Shown here piece by piece: positions 1-7,348 of a stretch of DNA of 61,743 nt (position 1 is its first letter; each line of letters begins with the position of its first letter). The DNA lies in contig CAYFSS010000010.1 in the NCBI GenBank assembly GCA_964345975.1, forward strand, positions 1 to 61,743, given 5' to 3'. A model generated the notes under the pieces. It was not told the origin of the DNA. It worked only from the letters and a program-made list of their open reading frames with translations, and did not search any database. The stretch is from CAYFSS01 sp964345975 (GTDB lineage Bacteria > Bacillota > Clostridia > Saccharofermentanales > Fastidiosipilaceae). A program made the position numbers and the translations under genes.

Positions 1-230
1 GCAACGAGGCAAAGGCTACGGCGTTCTCCAAGCCTCGTGGGGAGCAGACGGCAACGCTGTCCTGCAACAACAAGAATATCCACGATGTGATTACACACAT
101 GATTCCGGGCTACGATTCCACCAAGCGTTACAAGGTGAGCGGCTATTTGGATGCGGAAAGCCGTGTCCTGTACTTCGATATGACCGAGGCAGAGGTCTCC
201 ATGTTCCGAGCGTCCGATAAGGCCGAGTAA
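1..230 (+). CDS. 3' end of an unrecognised protein (partial)
   Basis: An open frame enters from the left edge (first full codon at position 3) and stops at TAA 228-230, giving about 75 C-terminal residues. The fragment is mixed polar, contains the stretch YKVSGYLDAESRVLYFD and ends in SDKAE. There is no membrane segment or cysteine motif. I do not recognise the family. A strong hairpin with a T-run follows at once, so the frame is probably the last gene of a transcription unit. Nothing links it to the sialic-acid locus that follows. Confidence 0.5.
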   Translation, partial: NEAKATAFSKPRGEQTATLSCNNKNIHDVITHMIPGYDSTKRYKVSGYLDAESRVLYFDMTEAEVSMFRASDKAE

Positions 231-240
231 ATAAGGACGG

Positions 241-281
241 CCACACCCAATGACAGCTTGTTTGCGGGTGTGGCTGTTTTT
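241..281 (+). terminator. Intrinsic terminator of the left-edge gene
   Basis: CCACACCC (241-248) pairs with GGGTGTGG (266-273) as a perfect 8-bp stem. It is followed by CTGTTTTT. It lies 11 bases after the stop codon of the partial gene. Confidence 0.8.
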
Positions 282-290
282 ACGCAGAAA

Positions 291-329
291 AAGACCACAC
301 GGCGGGTGATTAACCTACCATGTGGTCTT
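291..329 (-). terminator. Intrinsic terminator for the minus-strand RpiR gene
   Basis: AAGACCACA (291-299) and TGTGGTCTT (321-329) form a 9-bp stem. Read on the minus strand the hairpin runs into TTTTTCTG, so it best serves the regulator gene ending at 471. The roughly 140 bases between that gene and the hairpin show no other feature. Confidence 0.65.
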
Positions 330-470
330 ATTTCGTTTGGCACCGTTTGAAGACGTCACTCAAAAATTACTGTTTTCGGTAAATCCCTAAGTGAACGCTC
401 CAAAGGGCCGGGTTTTACGTTTAACGTGGCGACATGATCTTTAGCGTTCGGGTTGTCTTAGGGTGCGCTG

Positions 471-1352
471 CTAGAGAGACTTCCTGGCTGCAGCACGGGC
501 AGACTTGCGTATTGCTTCCTGGCTTGCCTCGACATGACGTGAACAATAGACCCGATACATCAAATCAATGATGTAGAGCATGGCAATTTTCGTCGCGACG
601 GCACCGACCTGAAGGGGAGACTCTTGAGTCCCGCAAAGGAGCACGACATCGGATAGTGCAGCTCCCGGTGACTGGGTGAAGTGAGTGACCAGGATGACCT
701 TGCCTTTGCTTTCCTTTGCTGCCTCCAGTGTATCAACCACATCTCGGGTAGCAGCGGAGTATGAGAAGAAGAGAATGACATCGTCCTCCTCCAATTGCGC
801 AGCGGTCATGGCCTGCATGTGGGTGTCATGGATCCAGACAAACTTAGGAGTGGCCGGCATAAAGATGATCTGAGCTTCTTGAGCAATCACGGTATTGCCG
901 CCCTGCCCGAAACAGAAGACCCGCTTGGCCTTGTCGATAAGATCCACCGCGGCTTCCAGACTCGATTCCGTTAACTGGAGAGCAACGACTTCCAAGGCCG
1001 TTCGGTAAGACTCACGCACTTCAGAAGAGAAGGACATATAGTCGACGGACTTGGGCTCGAAACTCATGCGCTCTTCAATTCTGGACTTCCGACTGTCGTC
1101 ACGACTCATGGCCAAGGAGAGTTTGAAATCACTGAAGCTGTTATACCCTAAGCGCTGACAAAATCTGGAAATGGTCGCCTCCGAAACATCGCAGGCTTCA
1201 GCCAATGAGGTGATGGAGAGATAGAGTGCTTCGGATGCATTGTTCAAGACGAAGTCAGCGACTTGTTTGGCTGATTTACTCAATTTGGGATAGGCTGCTC
1301 GAATAACGGCATAAGTATCCCGATTCATTTCTTGTCTTGATGGACGAACCAT
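471..1352 (-). CDS. MurR/RpiR family transcriptional regulator (probable sialic-acid regulator)
   Basis: The protein has 293 residues, normal for the family. An N-terminal RpiR helix-turn-helix lies around residues 46-70 (SLAEACDVSEATISRF). A C-terminal sugar isomerase (SIS) domain at about 130-260 would bind a phosphosugar; it includes FCFGQGGNT and a Ser-rich stretch near FFSYSAATRD. Members of this family sense amino-sugar phosphates. The gene is divergent from an ABC permease and an N-acetylneuraminate lyase gene, and a perfect palindrome sits inside their promoter. I therefore infer that it controls sialic-acid catabolism, as RpiR-type NanR proteins do in other Firmicutes. The ATG at 1352 has an AAAGGTAGG-like ribosome site upstream on the minus strand. 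The ligand and the direction of control are inference. Confidence 0.9.
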   Translation of the reverse strand: MVRPSRQEMNRDTYAVIRAAYPKLSKSAKQVADFVLNNASEALYLSITSLAEACDVSEATISRFCQRLGYNSFSDFKLSLAMSRDDSRKSRIEERMSFEPKSVDYMSFSSEVRESYRTALEVVALQLTESSLEAAVDLIDKAKRVFCFGQGGNTVIAQEAQIIFMPATPKFVWIHDTHMQAMTAAQLEEDDVILFFSYSAATRDVVDTLEAAKESKGKVILVTHFTQSPGAALSDVVLLCGTQESPLQVGAVATKIAMLYIIDLMYRVYCSRHVEASQEAIRKSARAAARKSL

Positions 1353-1388
1353 GGTGTTTCCTACCTTTTGTTAAATAAATGATCATAA

Positions 1389-1400
1389 ATTCATATGAAT
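1389..1400. promoter_or_regulatory. 12-bp palindrome upstream of the RpiR gene
   Basis: ATTCATATGAAT is a perfect palindrome 37 bases upstream of the regulator's start codon. A TATGAT-like -10 hexamer on the minus strand lies close by. It could be an autoregulatory operator, but its half-site differs from the palindrome at 1485-1502. The site is real as sequence; its role is a guess. Confidence 0.3.
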
Positions 1401-1483
1401 ACTCATAAGCATACAACGTTCATACGGGATTGTGCTTGTATGACCTGCACAAAAATAATGAAAATATTTCTCACTAAGCCCAA

Positions 1484-1512
1484 TTGATGAAAACTTTCAT
1501 CATTGCTATACT
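1484..1512 (+). promoter_or_regulatory. Promoter of the permease-nanA unit
   Basis: TTGATG (1484-1489) and TATACT (1507-1512) are separated by exactly 17 bases, a near-consensus housekeeping sigma promoter. The predicted transcript begins near 1519, about 120 bases before the permease start. Confidence 0.75.
1485..1502. promoter_or_regulatory. Probable operator: perfect inverted repeat inside the promoter
   Basis: TGATGAAA-AC-TTTCATCA is an 18-bp perfect inverted repeat that overlaps the -35 hexamer and fills most of the spacer. A related imperfect site, TGAAAATATTTCT, lies just upstream near 1459-1471. A position between -35 and -10 implies repression by steric block. The adjacent divergent RpiR regulator is the obvious candidate ligand. 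A catabolite (cre) site is less likely because the central CG is missing. Confidence 0.6.
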
Positions 1513-1588
1513 CCGCTTGAGAAATGAAGCCCTCTATCGCAGTGACTTTACCACAAGCGCAGAGACCGGAATAATGGAGGAACAAAAA

Positions 1589-1640
1589 TTAGGAGGCACC
1601 AAGGTCCTGGGTTCGAGCGTAGATTATTAGGAGGCACCAA
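1589..1640 (+). repeat. Duplicated ribosome-binding segment before the permease
   Basis: The 14-mer TTAGGAGGCACCAA occurs at 1589-1602 and again at 1627-1640, where it forms the ribosome site of the permease. Between the copies the frame reads VLGSSVDY followed by TAG, which resembles the C-terminal tail of a permease. The arrangement would fit the scar of an internal deletion that removed upstream transporter genes; that is inference. Confidence 0.5.
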
Positions 1641-2494
1641 TGTCCAACCCTTTACAAACAAAAGCCTCTCTCAATAACCAAAACACCCTCTACAAGGTAT
1701 TTATCTGGCTTGTCTTACTGGTCTTCGCGGTGGTTTTCACGTTTCCGCTCTACTGGATCCTCACGGGTTCATTAAAACTCCAAACCGTCGCCAACAAATT
1801 GCCTCCGGAATGGTTCCCGCAAAATCCCACGCTGCAAAACTTCGAGCGCCTCTTCAAGAATCCGGCCTGGAAGTGGTTCTTCAACAGCGTATTCCAGGCA
1901 GCCGTTGCCACGTTCCTGATGTGCCTCACGGCTTCGCTTGCCGGCTATGCTTTGGCAAAGAAGCGTTTCTTTGGACGTAATTTCCTCTTTGCCGTCTTCG
2001 TCGCTTCCATGGCACTCCCCAAACAAGTCGTCATGGTTCCGCTCGTTCGAATCATGGCGCAGTTCGGGCTCTACAATACGCAGTGGGCAGTCATCCTACC
2101 AACGGTAGGCTGGCCCTTCGGTGTCTTCCTCATGAAGCAGTTCTCTGAATCCATCCCGACCGAGCTCCTCGAAGCCTCACGCATCGACGGTTCAAGTGAA
2201 CTTCGAACCTTCAGTTCCATCGTTCTCCCGATTGTGCAGCCCGGGATCGGTGCCCTGGCGATCTTCACCTTTGTCAATACTTGGAATGACTACTTCATGC
2301 AACTCATTATGTTGAAGAGCAGAGAGGTCATTACCATCTCCCTCGGCATTGCCACGTTGCAGTCCGAGAATACAACGAATTACGGTCTCATTATGGCGGG
2401 CGCCACGCTCGGCGCCGTACCGATTCTTCTCGTCTTCCTGATCTTCCAGAAATACTTTACGCAAGGCATCACCATGGGTGCCGTGAAGGGCTAG
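1640..2494 (+). CDS. Carbohydrate ABC transporter permease (MalG/UgpE type)
   Basis: This 284-residue inner-membrane permease has about six hydrophobic segments; the first is at residues 20-40. The ATPase-contact EAA loop is clear near residues 178-186 (EASRIDGSS) in the C-terminal half. It belongs to the second-permease class of sugar importers (CUT1 type). In sialic-acid loci of Firmicutes such permeases work with a binding lipoprotein and a first permease, and usually share an MsmK-like ATPase encoded elsewhere. Here the partners are absent and this gene is alone between the regulator promoter and nanA. Its ribosome site AGGAGG (1629-1634) is strong. Substrate sialic acid is inferred from context only. 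Confidence 0.9.
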   Translation: MSNPLQTKASLNNQNTLYKVFIWLVLLVFAVVFTFPLYWILTGSLKLQTVANKLPPEWFPQNPTLQNFERLFKNPAWKWFFNSVFQAAVATFLMCLTASLAGYALAKKRFFGRNFLFAVFVASMALPKQVVMVPLVRIMAQFGLYNTQWAVILPTVGWPFGVFLMKQFSESIPTELLEASRIDGSSELRTFSSIVLPIVQPGIGALAIFTFVNTWNDYFMQLIMLKSREVITISLGIATLQSENTTNYGLIMAGATLGAVPILLVFLIFQKYFTQGITMGAVKG

Positions 2495-2582
2495 GTTGCT
2501 TCATGGATGACATAAAAAATGCATCAGCTACGTATCGTTCGACTGTAGGTACAGCCGGAACAAAAGATGGAGTTTAGATAAG

Positions 2583-3497
2583 ATGAAATATCAAAAATAT
2601 CAAGGTATCATGCCGGCTTTTTACGCTTGCTATGACAAGAACGGCGAAATCGATTCCGCTCGTACTCGAGTCTTTGCTCGCCACTTGGTCGAGCGCGGTG
2701 TACAAGGTCTTTACGTTGGCGGTTCGTCGGGTGAGTGTATCTACCAAAGCGTTGAGGACAGAAAAGCCTCCCTCGAAGCTGTCATGGCTGAAGTCGGCGA
2801 CGAAATCGTCGTCATCGCTCACGTAGCGGCAAACAATACAAAAGACAGTCAAGAACTCGCACGTCATGCCGCGTCCTTAAACGTCGACGCCATTGCAGCG
2901 ATTCCGCCGATTTATTTCCGTCTTCCCGATGCAGCGATCGCGGCCTATTGGAACGATATCAGTGCAGCGGCTCCTGATACGGACTTCTTCATCTATAACA
3001 TTCCTCAATTGGCAGGAGTTGCCCTGACACCTTACTTGTTGGAAATCATGTTGGAGAATCCGCGGGTCGTGGGCGTTAAGAATTCTTCGATGCCGGTCCA
3101 GGATATCGAGCTCTTTAAATCCTTGGGGGGTGAAGATATCGTCATCTTCAACGGCCCCGACGAACAATTTGTTGCCGGTCGCCTGATGGGTGCAGCCGGC
3201 GGTATTGGCGGTACCTATGCTGCCATGCCGGAGCTCTTCTTACGTGCTGATCGAGCTCTGAAGGAAGGTGACTTCGAGACAGCGCAAAAGATCCAGTACG
3301 ACATCAATCAAAATATCTATGCCTTCGTCAGCCTTGACGGCAATATGTACGCTGTTATCAAGGCGGTCTTGCATGAACTCCATGGCCTTGAGTTTGGTGG
3401 CGTGAGAAAGCCTTTGAGTGATCTAACGGAAGCCGATAAGCTGATGATCCCGGCGATCGCCGAGCAGGTTAGAGAATCTATCGCACGCTGGGCATAG
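2583..3497 (+). CDS. nanA: N-acetylneuraminate lyase (sialic acid aldolase)
   Basis: The product has 304 residues and belongs to the DapA/NanA class I aldolases (TIM barrel). It splits N-acetylneuraminate into N-acetylmannosamine and pyruvate through a lysine Schiff base. Visible hallmarks are GGSSGE at residues 46-51 (carboxylate-binding Ser pair), Tyr138 in FFIYNIP, and the Schiff-base Lys166 in GVKNSS. These positions are within one residue of the E. coli enzyme (Tyr137, Lys165). It follows the sugar permease by 88 bases and is probably co-transcribed with it under the RpiR-type regulator. No nanE or nanK lies nearby. The ribosome site (GGAG near 2570) is rather far from the ATG. A dihydrodipicolinate synthase role is less likely given the context and the GGSSGE signature. 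Confidence 0.92.
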   Translation: MKYQKYQGIMPAFYACYDKNGEIDSARTRVFARHLVERGVQGLYVGGSSGECIYQSVEDRKASLEAVMAEVGDEIVVIAHVAANNTKDSQELARHAASLNVDAIAAIPPIYFRLPDAAIAAYWNDISAAAPDTDFFIYNIPQLAGVALTPYLLEIMLENPRVVGVKNSSMPVQDIELFKSLGGEDIVIFNGPDEQFVAGRLMGAAGGIGGTYAAMPELFLRADRALKEGDFETAQKIQYDINQNIYAFVSLDGNMYAVIKAVLHELHGLEFGGVRKPLSDLTEADKLMIPAIAEQVRESIARWA

Positions 3498-3516
3498 AGC
3501 GTTCCGCTCAACGACA

Positions 3517-3555
3517 AAGGTCGACCTTCATTGAGGTGAGGGTCGGCCTTCTTTG
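3517..3555 (+). terminator. Intrinsic terminator after nanA
   Basis: AAGGTCGACC (3517-3526) pairs with GGTCGGCCTT (3541-3550) around a 14-base loop, with one wobble pair. It is followed by CTTTGTGG. It ends the sialic-acid unit. Confidence 0.75.
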
Positions 3556-3639
3556 TGGCTTGGGCCGGAAAACGGTTGCTCGTGGTTTATGAAAATGGCT
3601 TTTTTGTGACATGTCTAATCTAATTTGAAGGTTTTGTGC

Positions 3640-3668
3640 TTGTGCTCACCCGCATGAACCACTATAGT
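3640..3668 (+). promoter_or_regulatory. Promoter of the leader peptide and TrpXYZ-type operon
   Basis: TTGTGC (3640-3645) and TATAGT (3663-3668) are spaced by 17 bases. The predicted start near 3675 leaves a short 5' end with a strong AAGGAGG ribosome site (3683-3689) just before the leader ORF. Confidence 0.65.
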
Positions 3669-3697
3669 CATTTGCAATACTTAAGGAGGTTCCGACG

Positions 3698-3772
3698 ATG
3701 TTTGTGAAAAAATCAGCCGTATGCGCTCATTCATTTTATTTTTACTACATCCGTGGGGACGTTCTCGCTTAA
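3698..3772 (+). CDS. Aromatic leader peptide (24 codons)
   Basis: ATG at 3698 lies 8 bases after AAGGAGG and opens a 24-codon frame ending in TAA (3770-3772). It encodes MFVKKSAVCAHS followed by FYFYY and then IRGDVLA. Five consecutive aromatic codons (Phe, Tyr, Phe, Tyr, Tyr; 3734-3748), an ideal ribosome site, and an intrinsic terminator 50 bases after its stop are the hallmarks of a leader peptide for ribosome-mediated attenuation. There is no Trp codon. The peptide probably has no function of its own: it would sense charged tRNA-Phe and tRNA-Tyr and control the ABC importer downstream. I do not know a described homologue of this exact peptide. Confidence 0.75.
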   Translation: MFVKKSAVCAHSFYFYYIRGDVLA

Positions 3773-3780
3773 GAAGAGAC

Positions 3781-3850
3781 CGGCCCTTCAGTGCATGGGC
3801 CGTGACGCAAGGATGATAGAGCATCCGGGTCGAGGCCCGGATGCTTTTTT
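3781..3850 (+). promoter_or_regulatory. Attenuator: hairpin and intrinsic terminator
   Basis: A first hairpin pairs CGGCCC (3781-3786) with GGGCCG (3797-3802). The terminator pairs GCATCCGGG (3821-3829) with CCCGGATGC (3836-3844), a perfect 9-bp stem with a 6-base loop and TTTTTT (3845-3850). Competing pairings exist: 3797-3801 with 3834-3838; 3781-3786 with 3827-3832 (one G-U); and CATCCG within the leader ORF (3748-3753) with 3838-3843. These would break the terminator. Which alternative forms when the ribosome stalls cannot be decided by eye. Confidence 0.75.
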
Positions 3851-3916
3851 GATGGGCTATGTGATCAAGAGGTCAAGAGATCGTTTGGTCGTTGGACCAA
3901 TAGTATGGAGATGAAG

Positions 3917-5221
3917 ATGAAACGCAAGAGTTTAGGACTAGTCGCAGTAATGATCATGATGGCCATCGTTCTGGTTAGTTGTGCTCCGGCAGCCAATAAC
4001 ACGAACGAGACGACAGTTGCCGAAACTACTACTGAAGAGGCCGAGGAAACGACGTCGGACGCTCCGGATGAAGCGACGACTGAGGCAACCACTGAGGCGT
4101 CGGAAGAAACAACGGCTGCAGAGTCGGATGAAACCACGACAGAGGAAGCAGATGAAACCACGACGGAACCTGAAGATAATTCTGAGGATGAAGCCGTCTC
4201 CGGAGAAGACGATAACAAGGTCTATAAAATTGCGATCCTCCAATTGACGGAGCATGATGCTTTGGATAAGGCCGCTGCGGGTATCATCTCAGCGCTTGAC
4301 GATGAGGGTTGGGTCGAAGGTGAAGACTACGAACTGGAACTCAGCAATGCACAGGGGGATCAAGCAAACCTCAAGGCCATCGCCGATCGCTTCGTTGCCG
4401 ATGAATCAGACATCATCTTTGCCATTGCAACCCCGGCCGCCCAAACCCTGGCGATTTCTACTGAAACCATCCCGATCTTGGGGACGGCCATCACGGATTA
4501 CGAATCAGCGAAGCTCGTTGATTCCAATGAAGAGCCCGGCCGAAATGTTAGCGGTACAAGTGACATGAACCCGGTTGCAGAGCAGGTCGAACTCGCAGTT
4601 GAGCTCCTCCCTGAGATGAAAACCTTAGGCATCATCTATAACTCCAGTGAAGTGAATTCTGAAATCCAAGCAGGGATCGCTGAAGAAGCTGCCAAAGAAC
4701 TTGGCCTTGAAGTAGAGATTGCAACCATCTCAAATCTCAATGACCTCCAACAAGTAGCCGGTAGCCTCATGCGTAAGGTAGACCTGGTCTATGTCCCAAC
4801 CGACAACCTCATTGCTTCCGCGATGCCGCTCATGGCTCGGGTCGCAACGGACGAGGGCGTTCCGGTCATCGCCGGTGAAGCCGGGATGGTCAGCAAAGGT
4901 GCTCTGGCAACCATCGGGATCGACTACTTCGAATTGGGCCGTATGACCGGTGAAATGGGTGTCAAAGTCTTGCGTGGCGAGGCAGAGCCGGCAACTTTAC
5001 CGATCGGTTTCCAAACGGAATTTGAGCTCACGGTCAATCAGGATTTGGTAGAAGCTTTGAAGATTGAACTCCCTGAACGCTGGAATGATGAAGCTGAGTT
5101 TGTCTCGACCGTTGAGGATGAAGCATCGGATGAAGAGGCTGGAGATTCAGAAGACACAGAAGAGACGGACGAAGCAGAAGACACAGACGATGAGACCTCG
5201 GATGTTGAGGAGGCTGCGTAA
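3917..5221 (+). CDS. ABC substrate-binding lipoprotein (TrpX/ABC_sub_bind family)
   Basis: The protein starts MKRKSLGL, with a hydrophobic signal and lipobox LVSC at residues 19-22, so it is a membrane-anchored lipoprotein. ATG 3917 is preferred because GGAG at 3907-3910 is well spaced; an in-frame ATG at 3905 would add four residues. A Thr/Glu-rich linker of about 70 residues follows. The ligand domain then starts at YKIAILQLTEHDALD and has the two-lobe pattern of the family, with the switch FAIATPAAQTLA. The C-terminus is an acidic tail of about 35 residues. The family includes TrpX, the predicted tryptophan binder of TrpXYZ importers. The aromatic leader upstream, which has Phe and Tyr but no Trp, points to Phe/Tyr or aromatic uptake; that is inference. 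Confidence 0.88.
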   Translation: MKRKSLGLVAVMIMMAIVLVSCAPAANNTNETTVAETTTEEAEETTSDAPDEATTEATTEASEETTAAESDETTTEEADETTTEPEDNSEDEAVSGEDDNKVYKIAILQLTEHDALDKAAAGIISALDDEGWVEGEDYELELSNAQGDQANLKAIADRFVADESDIIFAIATPAAQTLAISTETIPILGTAITDYESAKLVDSNEEPGRNVSGTSDMNPVAEQVELAVELLPEMKTLGIIYNSSEVNSEIQAGIAEEAAKELGLEVEIATISNLNDLQQVAGSLMRKVDLVYVPTDNLIASAMPLMARVATDEGVPVIAGEAGMVSKGALATIGIDYFELGRMTGEMGVKVLRGEAEPATLPIGFQTEFELTVNQDLVEALKIELPERWNDEAEFVSTVEDEASDEEAGDSEDTEETDEAEDTDDETSDVEEAA

Positions 5222-6114
5222 TGTCAGTTGCGCTCTTGGTTAGTGTCCTTTCGCAGGGAGCACTTTGGTCCATCTTGGCGCTGGGGGTTTTCCTAAGCTA
5301 CCGCGTCTTGGGGGTCGCAGATCTCAGTGTCGAGGGAACCTTCCCTCTCGGAGCTGCCGTTTCCGTTAGCATGATCTCGTTGGGGTATTCACCTTGGATC
5401 ACGGTTCTTGTGGCAACTCTTGCCGGTTTGGCGGCAGGCTTGGTGACAGGCCTGCTCCATACGAAGTTTAAGATTCCTTCCTTGCTTGCAGGGATCTTGG
5501 TGATGTCCGGCCTCTACTCCGTTAACTTACGCGTCATGGGGAAGGCCAACATCTCCTTGCTTGGAGAACCGACGGTCTTTAGCTTCCTGCAAAGTCTTGG
5601 AATCCAGCGTTCCATCGCTGTATTGATCGTCGCTGTCGTCGTTGTCATTGTGCTGGTGCTACTACTCTATTGGTTCTTCGGAACCGAGCTGGGGATGGCG
5701 ATCCGTAGCAGTGGCTTCAATCCACAGATGGTCAGGAGTCTGGGTTTTGATACGGAGAAGTTTATTCTCCTCGGGCTGGCTCTAAGTAATGCTCTTGTTG
5801 CAATTTCAGGTGCACTTATGGCGCAAAACAACGGCTATGCCGATAGCGGTATGGGGATCGGTACCATCGTCACCGGGCTTGCGGCGGTCATCATCGGTCA
5901 GGTGATCTTCGGGCAAACGAGCTTCAAGCTCAGCCTTGTTTCTGTCCTGGTAGGTGCGGCAATATACCGGGCTATCATTGCATTTGTCCTTGAGCTTGGA
6001 ATGCATCCCAGTGATCTCAAGCTCATCACCTCTATCGTTGTTGCAGCCGCCATGATTATCCCCGAGATTCGCAAAGGTAGGATCCCGAATCCGTTGAAGC
6101 GAGGTGTCCGATGA
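5221..6114 (+). CDS. ABC transporter permease (TrpY type, BPD_transp_2 family)
   Basis: This is a 297-residue polytopic membrane protein with about eight to nine hydrophobic segments of the branched-chain-type permease family. It starts at residue stretch MSVALLVSVL and shows the conserved early motif LSYRVLGVADLSVEGTF. The ATG shares its A with the stop codon of the binding protein (TAATG), so the two are translationally coupled. Together with the preceding lipoprotein and the following ATPase it forms a complete importer of TrpXYZ architecture. Confidence 0.88.
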   Translation: MSVALLVSVLSQGALWSILALGVFLSYRVLGVADLSVEGTFPLGAAVSVSMISLGYSPWITVLVATLAGLAAGLVTGLLHTKFKIPSLLAGILVMSGLYSVNLRVMGKANISLLGEPTVFSFLQSLGIQRSIAVLIVAVVVVIVLVLLLYWFFGTELGMAIRSSGFNPQMVRSLGFDTEKFILLGLALSNALVAISGALMAQNNGYADSGMGIGTIVTGLAAVIIGQVIFGQTSFKLSLVSVLVGAAIYRAIIAFVLELGMHPSDLKLITSIVVAAAMIIPEIRKGRIPNPLKRGVR

Positions 6115-6923
6115 GTGCTAAACAAGCAGTCTTAGAAATCAAAGACCTCAGCAAGACGTTTAATCCCGGGACGCCGGATGAACAACGTGCCATCAATCGC
6201 TTGTCATTGACGTTGTATGAAGGCGACTTCGTGACCGTCATCGGGAGTAACGGAGCAGGCAAGTCCACGCTGCTTAATCTCATCACCGGAGTGTATTTTG
6301 CCGATGAAGGATCGATTGAACTAAAGAAGGCTCGAATTGATCATTTGCCGGAGTATAAGAGAGCAGCCCATATCGGCCGAGTTTTCCAGGATCCTTCTTT
6401 GGGGACAGCGTGGGGGATGAGCCTTTGGGAGAACCTTGTCTTAGCTCGCCTTCGCGGTCAGAAGCTAGGTCTACGCTGGGCTCTACAGAATGATCAGAAG
6501 TCGTATTACCAAGGACTTTTGAAAGAATTGGATCTTGACTTAGACAAACGCTTGGAGCACAAAGTCGGTGTCCTGTCAGGAGGCCAGCGCCAAGCGCTAA
6601 CCTTGATCATGGCCATCATGGAGACGCCGGATCTGCTCTTGCTGGATGAGCACGTAGCGGCTCTCGATCCTACCACCAGTGAGAAAGTCTTGAAGCTGAC
6701 GAAAGAGCTTGTCAATCGCGAGAAGCTTACGACCCTCATGATCACGCATGATATGGGAGATGCATTGAAATATGGCAACCGTCTCATCATGCTCGATGCC
6801 GGTCGTGTCGTCGTCGATCTCAATGCTGAAGAAAAATCTCAGCTCAAGGTCAATGAACTCTTAGCGATCTTCAAGGATGCAAGTGCGCAAGGCATGCTGT
6901 CGGATAGAACGCTCCTGAGCTAG
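6111..6923 (+). CDS. ABC transporter ATP-binding protein (TrpZ type)
   Basis: This 270-residue ATPase powers the importer. The Walker A motif is GSNGAGKST (around residues 44-52), the signature is LSGGQRQAL, and Walker B is LLLLDEHVAALDP, with His after the catalytic Glu as in related amino-acid ATPases. An H-loop lies in MITHDMGDAL. The ATG overlaps the permease stop (ATGA). It is the last gene of the operon, and a terminator follows 58 bases later. Confidence 0.9.
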   Translation: MSAKQAVLEIKDLSKTFNPGTPDEQRAINRLSLTLYEGDFVTVIGSNGAGKSTLLNLITGVYFADEGSIELKKARIDHLPEYKRAAHIGRVFQDPSLGTAWGMSLWENLVLARLRGQKLGLRWALQNDQKSYYQGLLKELDLDLDKRLEHKVGVLSGGQRQALTLIMAIMETPDLLLLDEHVAALDPTTSEKVLKLTKELVNREKLTTLMITHDMGDALKYGNRLIMLDAGRVVVDLNAEEKSQLKVNELLAIFKDASAQGMLSDRTLLS

Positions 6924-6980
6924 TTCGAGGGTCACTCCCGGTGAGAGATCCTATTCATTCATGCGAAATCAAATCTCATA

Positions 6981-7010
6981 CGCCGTGGCGCCCTAGGCCA
7001 TGGCGTTTTT
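6981..7010 (+). terminator. Intrinsic terminator of the TrpXYZ-type operon
   Basis: CGCCGTGGC (6981-6989) pairs with GCCATGGCG (6997-7005), 9 bp with one wobble, followed by TTTTTG. Confidence 0.8.
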
Positions 7011-7296
7011 GTTTGCTCAATCCCTTGCTCCATCTCAATAAAGCTTTTGCTTAAGACGACCCTCCCAAGGAACATGAAATGAAGCGTCTACTTATATAGA
7101 TTCCGTTGCCTACGATGGATTGAGAAGAGGGGGAGTCAAGGGTTGGATGTTTGTACGTAGTCGATAAACCCATGAGCTCAATGATGTCTTGGTATGCGTA
7201 GGTCAGCGATGATGCTTCAAAGATCGTTTGGTACGAGATGACGCTTAATGAAAGTGCCTCGTAACGATCGGGAGACGTTATGATATGCATAAAAAT
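7011..7296. other. Intergenic spacer without a supportable gene
   Basis: This stretch separates the transporter terminator from the terminator of the minus-strand nitroreductase. A 79-codon minus-strand frame (7051-7290) exists, but it has no ribosome site, starts right after a terminator and shows no recognisable motif, so I treat it as non-coding. Confidence 0.5.
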
Positions 7297-7324
7297 ATCC
7301 GGGCATGCGCCGCATGACCCGGAT
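7297..7324 (-). terminator. Intrinsic terminator of the nitroreductase gene
   Basis: ATCCGGG (7297-7303) pairs with CCCGGAT (7318-7324). The interior CATGCG/CGCATG extends the stem. Read on the minus strand it is followed by ATTTTTAT, so it closes the gene ending at 7349. Confidence 0.75.
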
Positions 7325-7348
7325 GATTTAACACACGGTATAGATCGA

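Noticed and set aside
1485..1502. Catabolite-responsive element (cre)
   Set aside because: The central CG of the cre consensus is absent and the perfect symmetry fits an RpiR-type dimer better.
1603..1620. GGTTCGAGC resembling a tRNA T-arm
   Set aside because: No matching acceptor, D or anticodon arms; it is part of the short stretch between the two repeated ribosome sites.
2503..2577. 24-codon frame MDDIKNAS... between the permease and nanA
   Set aside because: No ribosome site and no amino-acid run that would suggest a leader peptide; no terminator follows.
3865..4255. Long minus-strand and alternative-frame ORFs opposite the Thr/Glu linker
   Set aside because: They are mirror frames of a low-complexity repeat-rich coding segment and lack start signals.
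7051..7290. Minus-strand 79-codon open frame
   Set aside because: It lies behind the nitroreductase terminator, has no ribosome site and no recognisable motif.
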